From NCBI GenBank assembly GCA_963921825.1, contig OY997593.1, positions 72,472,513-72,536,512 of the forward strand: a DNA stretch of 64,000 nucleotides, read 5' to 3'. The notes under the pieces are model-generated. The model worked only from the letters and a program-made list of their open reading frames with translations. It did not search any database and was not told the DNA's origin. Numbering within the stretch: position 1 is the stretch's first letter; each line of letters begins with the position of its first letter. Below, in pieces: positions 33,001 through 41,943 of this stretch. The stretch comes from Erodium maritimum (lineage: Eukaryota; Streptophyta; Magnoliopsida; Geraniales; Geraniaceae). A program made the translations under genes and the position numbers.

Positions 33001-35675
33001 GGCCGCGTCGGCTGGGCGGTGGTGTGAGCCGGAGCGGGGCGGGGCAGGGTGGCGCTGTTGCCGTGGAGGAGGTGTTGCATGGCACGGGAGACGATCCAGT
33101 CGTGGTCTCATCGGACTCTGTGTCCGGTATGGATGCGAGGACGGGTTCGCCGGACTCGGCAGCGGAGCTGGCGGAGAGGGTGGGGCTTGAGGAGGTGCCT
33201 TGGCGGCGACGGCAGGGGAAGGAACCTATGACGGCTAGGGTTTCGCCACCTCGGGCCAGGGAGGAGACGAGTTTGGGCCGTGGGCTTATGCCTGATGCTC
33301 CAGGGCTGGTCATCCGAGGCCGGGGCTGGGCCCTCATCCGGGCTGGACCCGGGGAGGCGTGGGAGATGTGGCGGCTTGGGCCGCCCGTTATGGAGCGGGT
33401 CGAGGCGCACATGGTGGCCAGGGGGCGGATCCGAGGTCTGGTGCGGGTCGGGTGCCTGACTCGGCTTTCAGGGGTGACCCGTCAGTAGGCACTGGAGCTG
33501 GGAGGGGGGAACATGTGGAGCTGGATCGCCAGATGGGGGCTATGCGGATCAGGGAAGTCGTGGTTCCAGTTCAGGAAGTCACGGGCAGGGGGAACCTCTA
33601 CAGGTATGCGCTGGCTGCCAAGGTCCTGACCTCCAGGACCGTCTTCTGGAAGGCAGTGGGTGCACGCATGGAAGACGTCTGGGGTATGAAGGTGGAGGCG
33701 AAACCACTAGAAGGTGGTCTAGTGGCCTTTTTCTTCAGAACGGCTAAGGAAAGGGAAAGGGTTCTGCTGGGGGAACCCTGGTCGTTCAGGGACTCTTTGG
33801 TCCTGTTTACCGACTTGAGGGCGCACATGCAGGTTAGCGATCTGTAGTTCCACCACTTTTCGGTTTGGGCGCGGGTGTCCAATCTTCCAATTGGGGCCTG
33901 GACGAGGGATGTGGGTTTTAGGGTTGGCAACGCACTGGGTGTTTGTCAAGGCGTGGATGTTGATAAGGACGGGCTTTGTTGGGGGGACTTTATGAAGGTT
34001 CGGATCAGGGCTGATATCAGGATTCCTCTGCAGAGTCAACTTTGGTTCCGCCTCTCTGTCTTGCAGGTACGAACCCGTTTGCTCATTTCTTATGAGTTTT
34101 TACCTGAACATTGCTTCGGGTGCTGCTGTGCGGGTCACCTCTTTCCGGTCTGCCCGGTTATGGGCAGCTCGAAGGGTGTATCCCTGAGAGCACCTAGGGA
34201 CCCGCGGTCAGCCTTGGAGAAGGCGAAGCACGGGAAGGCCACCCCGGGGACGAACTGGACCTACTTAGGTGGGTCGGACAGAGGTGTAGGGGGGTCGGAC
34301 AGAGGTGTCCGAGCTAAAGAGGCCCCGCGAACACCAGGGAGGACGGAGGGGCCGGGGTGGTGGGGGCGCAGTCAAGCAGGGGTCGAGGAGGATCGGGCTG
34401 CCTGGATGGCAAGGGATGTAGCCCCGTCACTGTCAGGGAATAAGAGACTAGTGCGGGAGGAGGAGCCGGAGGAGGAAGAGGACTCGGCGGCGTCCAATGA
34501 GGTTTCACCTACAACGGCGGGGGGCTCCAAGCACCCTCGCCTCCAGGAATGAGTCCGACAGGGGACAGGGAGGGGTTGGTCGGTTGTACCTTCTCCCTGG
34601 TGTATAGGTGGCATTGGTACCACCAACAGCTGACATATTACTACCCTACCACTTCGGGGTCAGCATTCCCGCGTTCAGGAGCCCTACCACTATCAAGCAA
34701 GGGAGGACGACGCACGCTGACATACCGGGGGAGTAATTGGTCCACCATTGTTTACTTATCGTCTGGTCTGCTCGATCAGTTCCTTTTGGTTGGAGTACAC
34801 TGTATCGGTATCTCCGGATGCTACCGCAGTCCCAAATCCCCCACCGCCATTATGCTACAGAGCACTTTTACTCTTTATGCACTTGTCTTTCCAATTATTT
34901 TAGTTTGTTTTATGTACGTTGACTTCCCGTTGTGGGGTCCTCGAGTTAATTTACATTAATGAATATCGCCATTTCCTTTCAAAAAAAAATATAAAGCGTA
35001 AAAAACACAAATTCAAAATCAAAACCTGCCATAATTTGAAGCTAAGGGTATCAACCTATAAAATATAGATAGTAATTAATACTTTTTTTTGCAGTTATCC
35101 CTACTCATATAGTCTTGTAGCGGAAAAAAAATCCATTAGATAATGAACTATTTTCGTGATCCCATTTTGGTTGGTCGGGTGGTTCGAGAGCTGTCTCACC
35201 TCCTTGACGTCAAGGGATTGAATCTCAGTGGTACATCGGTTTAGGAGAAATTGTGGGTGGATGTTAAGTTAGGAATTACACCGTCAGATTAGGATTTCTC
35301 CGCTTTCTTGCTAATTAAAAAAAATGATATTTATGACTATCTATCAGGTGACTGCTATCTTGTGGGTGATATCGGTTGTGGGAAGTTGGTTCAGCTTCCT
35401 GACGTTCTTATACTTAAGTAAGGATCATAATCGCTTCAAAACATTTAACCACTAGCGACCCATTTAGGGTTTCGTTGCCTGAACGTTGTTGATCTGTTTG
35501 TTTCAATGTAACAGTGTTCATTGCACTGCACACTATGCTAGCGTTGTATGAGAAGTACGAGGATCATGTCGATCCGGTGGCCGAGAAGGCGGTCACGAAG
35601 ATCAAGAAGCATTATGCGGTGTTGGATAAGAAGGTCATAAGTAAAATGCCGATGAAGGATAAGAAGAACCGTTGA
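30023..35675 (+). CDS. RTNLB: Reticulon-like protein B (plant RTNLB)
   Basis: Exons are 30023-30227, 31364-31547, 31645-31786, 35348-35417 and 35515-35675. They join in frame to 253 aa, with GT-AG at every intron. Plant reticulons shape tubular ER by inserting two long hydrophobic hairpins. Seen here are an acidic/Ser-rich N-terminus (1-45), the family hallmark [20 protein letters not shown] (60-79) opening the reticulon domain, a first hydrophobic hairpin (about 82-127), a polar loop with [14 protein letters not shown] and GRDWKKFLK, and a second hairpin (about 178-205). The C-terminus ends KDKKNR, so the last four residues KKNR fit the KKXX ER-retrieval signal. Intron 3 is 3.56 kb because of transposon insertions; coding sequence is intact. 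The length is normal for the family, and the specific RTNLB number is not assigned. Confidence 0.93.
30565..31345 (+). repeat. Diverged ~90-bp tandem repeat filling reticulon intron 1
   Basis: The phrase GAGTTTTAACATGAAAA or a close variant appears nine times, near 30611, 30699, 30806, 30895, 30986, 31050, 31128, 31220 and 31306. Each is preceded by TTGAGATTTTAGGTGGATC-like sequence and followed by TTACATCTGATAATAAGTAT-like sequence. Unit length varies from about 64 to 107 bp. The last unit ends shortly before the exon 2 acceptor at 31363. Confidence 0.8.
31956..32304 (+). mobile_element. TRIM-like element in reticulon intron 3
   Basis: Two related ends each contain TTTxGTTGAGTTGxTxxTCTAA: the left at 31956-32051, starting TGTTATCATAATCC, and the right at 32249-32304, starting TGTTAGCATATAAC. 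Right after the left copy comes TTTGGTATCAGAGC (about 32053-32066), the initiator tRNA-Met primer-binding site. No coding sequence lies between, so a TRIM (short non-autonomous LTR retrotransposon) fits. The right end is shortened and no clear TSD was found. A GGTTCAAACCCC phrase near 32090 is tRNA B-box-like, so a SINE remains an alternative. Confidence 0.5.
32529..35005 (+). mobile_element. ORF1-only LINE with perfect 17-bp TSD in reticulon intron 3
   Basis: The element spans about 32546-34988, flanked by identical 17-bp copies of ATATAAAGCGTAAAAA at 32529-32545 and 34989-35005. It begins near AACGCAGCCGCTCTCTGG, carries one ORF1 (32625-34552) and ends with a 3' region and oligo(A) (TTTCAAAAAAAAA, 34978-34989). 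No ORF2 (endonuclease/RT) is present between ORF1 and the tail, so it depends on another element's enzymes. It lies in the sense orientation of the host gene. The clean TSD suggests a recent insertion. Confidence 0.9.
32625..34552 (+). pseudogene. LINE ORF1 (DUF4283 and CCHC knuckle), lightly damaged
   Basis: The first 287 codons (32625-33488, [18 protein letters not shown]) are acidic and Arg/Gly/Pro-rich. A frameshift near 33400-33480 leads into the frame holding the DUF4283 region ([20 protein letters not shown], then [20 protein letters not shown]). One TAG interrupts that frame at 33845-33847. Beyond it are [36 protein letters not shown] and the knuckle [14 protein letters not shown] (34113-34154), then a basic, Gly-rich tail to 34552. 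ORF1 proteins bind LINE RNA. Two lesions only, so this is a young pseudogene. An antisense frame of 274 codons overlaps but has no motif. Confidence 0.8.
35166..35330 (+). mobile_element. tRNA-related SINE candidate in reticulon intron 3
   Basis: The sequence GGGTGGTTCGAGAGCTGTC followed about 30 bp later by GGGATTGAATCTCAG resembles RNA polymerase III A and B boxes of tRNA-derived SINEs. It ends in A8 (about 35320-35327). The end lies only about 20 bp from the exon 4 acceptor. No convincing TSD was found. Confidence 0.5.
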
Positions 35676-36390
35676 GAAGAAAGGTAATGTGTGCTTAGGG
35701 TTTTTGTTTCCTAGACTTGGTTTTGTAGTTCCATGGTTCATAATGTATGGACAAAGATTGTTCCAATGAAGTGAAGTTTTAGTGCCTAAGTTTTAGGTAT
35801 TTATTTGAATATCCATTTGTAACAATTCGTAATGAACAAAGGGTTTTTTTAAGTGAACAATTGAGGCTCAAGATTCTCTTAGAGCATCTCCAATATAGAT
35901 AATTCAATTCAAACGAGTTATAACAAATATTTCATTAAAGAGAGAACATGTAAAAATTAGTTGTTCTAATAAATACCGTCAAACAAAAAGAATAGTTCAG
36001 GTTTGACTAATAGATGGGAGTAGCCCACATGGCTCCATACCATTAGTTAAGTCCCTAATAGTTGTTGAGCTTTCGTCTTGCCCATTTCCCATTGGTTCGT
36101 GTAGACGAATTACTCTAAAATTCTTATTCATCTCCATCGAAACTACCCTTCACACATTTTTTGAGCGAATGGGACAATTTATTCAAGATATAAGATTGCA
36201 CAAAACGAAGAATAAGGGGAGAACAGTATACCTGAAGATGGACTACAACAAATACTTTAAAGGAACCCTAAGTATAAGCGAGTTTTTGAGTGACCAACCA
36301 TTTTGTTTTGACAAGTAAAAAACTAGAGCAAACAAAAACTATGAATAGAAAATTAAGACTCGTACGTCTAGACTCAAAACTACGACTTAA
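35676..36390. other. Reticulon 3' flank with a Harbinger-style end
   Basis: At about 35879, TTAGAGCATCTCCAATATAG has the TTA plus GAGCATC end of PIF/Harbinger MITEs. The matching opposite end was not found. The stretch just before (35676-35870) is probably the reticulon 3' UTR. Confidence 0.4.
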
Positions 36391-37130
36391 ACTTTATCCA
36401 AAAATTATATCCGATTCGACCTGAGCCCACCCATCATAGTACGAAAACTTGTGGATCCGCAAACCAGAATCTCTTGGTGTCGGGGAGGCGCACGTGGTGT
36501 GGGGAGGGATCACGTGATATGGTGGAGAAACCCCATAACATGACGGGTTGCCAGTATTCCAATGCAGCCCAGGACCGGATGGCGTCATTGGTCCTAACGA
36601 GACTGCATAACAGACCTCGCTTGATTCGTCTATTTGTTTGGGCCAACGAAAACCCCTTCCACTATGTTCGTGTGTTTGCTTCTGGCGTGAGTGGCAATCA
36701 CAGAGAAGGCAATCACCACGACAACAAGGAGTTGCGGAACATCGTAGAGTATGCACCATCCCTCTGATACAACATCGCTGAGGTGTGGAGGCGTAGAGAA
36801 ACACAACAGCGACGCAAGGGGGAAGAAAACGACCCAAATTCCGCCATGAAAACTCAGACGCCATCGAAGGATCTTCATGCTAGCTTCCGGAGTTAGTGTC
36901 TCACTGAAAAACAAATTCATACCCTAATGTTCCAGGACATGATTCTCAAATTAAGAGAAAGAGAGGGGGTGAAACCGGTTGTAAGACGGTCGGAGACGAT
37001 TGTAGAGGAGACGGAGAGGGAGGAGCAGGACAAACTGATCGAAAAGGAATGCCTGAAGAAGAGCGCCACCGACGACGCACGTGTGTGGGCGATCCAAAGG
37101 AACCCCACGGGAAAAAATTGATTATACTTA
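36390..37130 (-). pseudogene. GC-rich relic, possibly LINE ORF2 start
   Basis: Two overlapping minus-strand frames (156 and 96 codons) have no recognised domain. At about 36920-36960 the minus strand encodes LNLRIMSWNIRV and then a stop; KxMSWNxRGL is the usual start of the LINE endonuclease domain. Downstream frames do not continue the endonuclease clearly, so the call is weak. Confidence 0.3.
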
Positions 37131-37540
37131 ACGACAAAAATTGATTATCTTAGTAGGTGGAGACAGATCATTGATAATTCAACTAGTCGAATGCATATCC
37201 TCCGTACAAAAGAGGAAGAAAATTTTAAAGGATGAAAATTCCTAATAAAAAAATTGTTTCTAAAATTTCAAAGGAAAATCATCTTCTTAAAACAAATTGA
37301 TACTGCTATGAAAAAAATTCAAAGCATTTTCTTTGTCATTGTCGAAGAATAAGGCTATGGCAAAGAAAATGATACAAGACACTTTTCCTGCAATTATCCT
37401 TTTTCTTTTAAAATGTTTTGACTACATCACATTGAGGTAAATAACTAGAATTAGAGTCAACGACTCGATAAATATATCCGATATTATTCACATTTACAGA
37501 CAACTATAAAGGGTGAGTCTGAGTTCTAGGATCAGTACTA

Positions 37541-40500
37541 CTACATGAGAAAAGGTTTATGAGTTTGTCTGTTGATGTTCTTCGGGTACGCCCATAGCTT
37601 GGATACCAATCCATCGTCTGAATCACTATCGCTGTCCGAAGAAGACGCTGTTGATACAGAACCGTCCAATAGATACTCAACAACCTGAAAATCCGAGAGC
37701 AAGTACCATAGACTCACTCAGTCATTGATATTGATAACCTCAAGACCGATTTGGAACTTCCTAACATGTCATGAAACATTTTGAAGGTCTAGAATGGTAA
37801 AGCATCCTTAACTAAGTGAATCCATGAAGCCATCATAAACCAAAAACATGTGCATAATTGCAAAAAAGTACCTTGAGGTATTCACTTTTTGCAAGCTCTA
37901 GCCCTCTTTTTTTATAATTGCATAAATGGTCTTGAACTTTCCTTTTCGTTGCACTTTGTGTAAATTTGTTTCAAAATGACAATCTTATCATTTAAAAAAT
38001 AATAAGTAAAAAAAATCCAAAATTTTCATCTCCCTTAATTTTACAAAGAGGAAGAAAATTAAGAAGGTGAATTTTTTGGATTTTACTTATTTTTTTAATT
38101 TAAATTTCCGACGGTAAAAATGTCATTTTGAAACAAATTTACACGAAGTGCAACGAAAAGGCAAGTTCAAGCTACGTTTATGCAATTATCAAAGATGAGG
38201 ACTACAACTTGCAAAAAGTGAATACATCGGGGTACTTTTTTACAATCATCCCTAGAAATTACCTGGTGAACTGATATAGGCTTGATTAGATGATTTCCAT
38301 GTTTTGGTCCACAATGGGAGTTGGAATGTTTTGTTTCGTTGAGCCAAACAATTGTATTGCAATGTTCACAACGTCCCCTATCACAGCTCAATCTCTTCGA
38401 TGAATTACCTTAAAACCATGCAAGATAAGGGAAGGTTTAGTTAGAGATACAAAATATATCGGTTTGTATGCAAAAGTAAGAGAATCAAGTAAAACCATAT
38501 CGGCATACCCACAGCTGATCTTCTAAAAGCCTCTTTCCAATCAACCTCGTTACTTTTAACCAAGTCCTCTCGGGGAAGCTTACGATTTTTATCTTCAATC
38601 AAGTTATGTCGATGAAGTCTCTTTGAGCACGTATCGGATTCGCCAAAGAAAACATCGTATTGCAAATGCCACAAACGGTTATCACTTGCAGCTAAATTCC
38701 ATGACCTTTATCATTGTACCAAGAAGAAAGACAAAATATAACCATCAAATTATGTTCTAAAAAGGGTTAATTGCATGTAACTACCTTCATGAATTGCCAC
38801 AAACACCTGAGCCCATGTTAAAGTTTCAACAGACATATGACTATTCTTATGAATTTCCACGTGTCATCATCGTGCAAAAATAGACGGAAACGACCAAAAA
38901 AATCGATTTTTTTCGTCATGTGAGTTTAAAAATTGATAATATCCCCATAACTTCTCACTCCCATCATTTAGTCTTACGAGTTCAATATGATTCCGCGGAG
39001 GATTTAAATCGGAAGTGTAAAGCGTGAAAGTGAGTTGTTTTGGGATATTTAGAATTTGCACTCACGTGTAAGGCATGTGACGAAAAAAACAAAAAAAAAA
39101 TTGATGGCTCCCGTCTATTTCGTATGATGGTGACACGTGAAAATCCATATGGGTAGTCATGTATCCTTGGAAACTTTCCTATAGGTTCATGTGTTTGTGG
39201 GAAATGAATAAAGGTAGTTATGTGCAGGGAAGGAAAAATACCAGCAAACTAATCCAACAGAAGCCAACGATTTCACGTCCAAGAAGCCAAAGATTTGCAC
39301 AAGAACGTCTTGAGGCAGATGAGCTGAATCTGAAAGTAAGCAGAGTAAAACAATCAGAATGAGAACCAATTTGTGTTGATGAATATATTAGCTTAATTTT
39401 AAAGATAAAAGGACCTTTTTTTTCTTGGCGAGCTTTACAAAGTCTCTTATGAGCAACCTTTGCTTGCTTAAACTCCGTAATAGCCAAACTCTTCTTTTGC
39501 TTTGGAAGTGAAACTTCAGCACTACGAAGGAGAAGATTGGCTGCTGATGCTGCGGTTTGAGTCTGCATCCTAGTAGTAACATAAACATCACGACACCGAC
39601 GAAAACTTACCCAAAAGTACAAATATAAAAAATAATTCGAAAAAAGCAACAAACATGAAAAGAAAGGTATCAAAACTTGCTGGTCCAACTGGTCAAACAC
39701 TTGAACCAAGGTCTTGAGACGTAGGTTGAAGTCCTAGCAACGGTACTTCACTCTGTATTCATTACTTCCCAACTTCGGTTGGGCTTCTCTCTATCTGACC
39801 TTTTAGGCCTCTCTCTTTCTATTACAAAAAAAATCTTATTTATGACTTCCCAACGTTTGTTGGGCTTCTCTCTATCCAGCCTTTTGGGCCTCTCTCTCTC
39901 TCTCTCCTCAGCCGTTCTTGAGCTTCTCTCAATGAAGGGGTCACAAAGTTTTTAGAGCTCTGTTATGCATAAGATAGCTCATGCTTGATAAATCAATCTC
40001 AAAAAGTTCTTTAAGAATCAAAAAATTAACTAGTGCTTCCTTGCTTCTGCATAAGTACAGTGTAGAGGCCAAATGTTTTGATACACCTAATTTAATCGAT
40101 CAAAGAAAAAATTTACATGAAAAGAAAGGTCAACATTGTCTAAGATCCGCACTTGTGAATTGTGATACACCTATTTGCTTTAGATGACCAATGCTAATCA
40201 AAATATGTGCTTGATAAACACCTAATTCATGTTACAATCAACTAGTGTCATCTCCAAATCAAAGAAACAATACTGTAACTAATTCGTATTATATAGGGGT
40301 TACTCCATGTCCGCACGCACAACTTTCTTTATTGCTAAATCCTAACTAAGCACACGTAAATTGTCATGTAGTAACGTTGACCATCAACTATTGCATTTTC
40401 CGTCCGCAAGTCTAACGGCTGTTAAGTGAGTAATAAGAAAAGTTGATAATTAATGGTTATGATTTGGCAATAAACGAAAAGTTGAAGTTATGATTTGAGA

Positions 40501-41155
40501 ATAAACGAAAAGTTGAATTTTTCATTTTAGGAAAGTTTGAAGCACGTGACAAGCAAGTGACTGATATTTCACGGTATTAGTTACACTTAACAGATTTTGA
40601 TACATTTTGAGAATTAATAAAGTGAAACATGTTACTATACGTTTCATATATGCGAGTTATGATTTGATGTTTGACTTTAATACAACGTGGTGACATAGAG
40701 TTTTTTCTATTATATATATGCAAGTAATGCTCCCACTTCCATTATGTGCAAAATTCAAAAAGGACACAGAGTGGAACTTGCAATCAGCTAACAAATTAAG
40801 CTCATGAAATGAAAACAAACCCAAATCTTCCTGGACTTGAATCTCAAAACCCAGATCCTAATTCTCCATTATCAGCCCGAAAACCGAACTGGGTATCGAA
40901 TAAATCTCAGAAAAACAAACGAACAAAAACGAGAAAGCCATGAAATCGAACAAAAACACCAAATCCTTACTGAGGAAGAAGGCGAAAGGCGGCGAGGGTG
41001 TCTTGGAAGACGATGGACTGAACATTCTTCGGGAGGTTGCTGTAAGCGGATCTGAGGATGGAGCAGAGCTCTTTGCAAGCTAATTTGTAGAGATGAATTC
41101 GAGACAAAGCTTCACTTAGGGCTAGTTGCTGGTATCTCTCGAAGGGATTTGACAT
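37541..41155 (-). CDS. F-box protein (At5g52880-like)
   Basis: Exons in transcription order are 41155-40971, 39569-39415, 39329-39242, 38705-38509, 38408-38263 and 37684-37541. They join in frame to 304 aa with canonical splice sites. F-box proteins recruit substrates to SCF ubiquitin ligases through SKP1/ASK. The N-terminal helical region (MSNPFERYQQLALSEALSRI, 1-113) precedes an F-box at about 117-160 (LPQDVLVQIFGFLDVKSLAS, then VGLVCWSWNLAASDNRLW). Residues 208-257 hold a Cys/His cluster (CDRGRCEHC, then H and C residues in KHSNSHC) that could bind zinc. The C-terminus is acidic (SSSDSDSDSDD). From memory it resembles Arabidopsis At5g52880, whose neighbour At5g52882 is a DAA1-type AAA ATPase; here the AAA gene is also next, on the same strand. 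The substrate is unknown. Confidence 0.88.
37856..38252. mobile_element. Foldback MITE in F-box intron 5
   Basis: Arms of about 130 bp pair: the left reads AAAAAAGTACCTTGAGGTAT then TCACTTTTTGCAAG, and the right is its reverse complement with few changes. The inner arm CACTTTGTGTAAATTTGTTT also pairs. The right edge lies about 10 bp from the intron's 5' splice site (38262). A related but more diverged element lies in the AAA gene (51990-52548). Confidence 0.75.
38764..39230. mobile_element. Foldback MITE in F-box intron 3
   Basis: The left arm, with GTAACTACCTTCATGAATTG and CCACGTGTCATCATCGTGC, is imperfectly complementary to the right arm (about 39115-39230). The centre contains a short unpaired stretch. 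Its right edge is about 11 bp from the exon 3 donor at 39241. Confidence 0.65.
39675..39945 (+). mobile_element. tRNA-derived SINE candidate in F-box intron 1
   Basis: TGGTCCAACTGG (about 39680) fits an A box and AGGTTGAAGTCC (about 39723) fits a B box at the usual spacing. Copies of CCCAACxTxxGTTGGGCTTC with CTCTCTATC follow at about 39768 and 39850, and one oligo(A) lies at 39824-39832. The second half may be a tandem duplication of the SINE tail. Confidence 0.5.
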
Positions 41156-41668
41156 TTCTGGGAAGCAAAATTGGAGCTTGAAGACGAAAATCGATACCCA
41201 ATTGTGGTTTCGAGCCACCACCAGAAGCAATTTGGATTTGATGATTGAGTTGGGTGGGATTTGAGAGAGAGATCATGAACGAAATAGAAACCCAGAAATT
41301 GCTGAGTTCATCGGGAAATGATTTTGCCTCCAAAACAAGAGAATGTGTTGTGAGATTATGGCGGGTCCTACACCGGATCACATACTACGGGCCTGGTTTC
41401 CAAACGGGCCCAATGGGCTTTAATTGGGCTTCTGTGTCAACAAACAACGATGGATAATTATAGAGGTAGGAGAACTTTTATTTTTCTTTTGTGTTAAATG
41501 TAAAAGTCATGAATAACAAATTATCGTAAAGTATTGGTCATTATCCAGGCATGTTAGTGATTTGTGATTAATTCTTAAATACATATAAATTATCGGTAAC
41601 TAATTTATATGGTTTGAAAATGATATGTGACCAATTCATAAAGACATGAAAATAATCTGGATCAAAAC
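41156..41668 (-). promoter_or_regulatory. F-box gene upstream region
   Basis: This is the ~510 bp between the start codon and the nearest retroelement. No clear TATA box is seen. A GGGCCTGG and GGGCCCAATGGGC stretch (about 41389-41413) resembles the GGGCC/TGGGCY elements common in promoters of plant housekeeping genes. Confidence 0.35.
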
Positions 41669-41943
41669 ATGAGATTCGTTTGGGCCTTCAACCCAAATCG
41701 GTTCTGCTTTGCATTCATCAAACACACTTGTTTGGCCCAAAGTATTAGGAGAGTTGGTGGCTTGCCCTACATCTGACTTGGACGGGGTTGGGCCGGGGCA
41801 GTCGCAGGTTGGTTCTTCCGGGGATCAATACGGTCCATGGAAGGATGCACTCCTCACATCTCCGAAACGCGTAAGTAGGGCTCCTGCACATCTTTCGGAT
41901 TATGTTTTGTGGTGTAAAGCTCCTACCCATTCAGAATGTGTCC

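Noticed and set aside
32588..33412. Antisense frame of 274 codons over the LINE ORF1.
   Set aside because: It mirrors the GC-rich ORF1, with Pro/Ser/Arg composition only and no domain.
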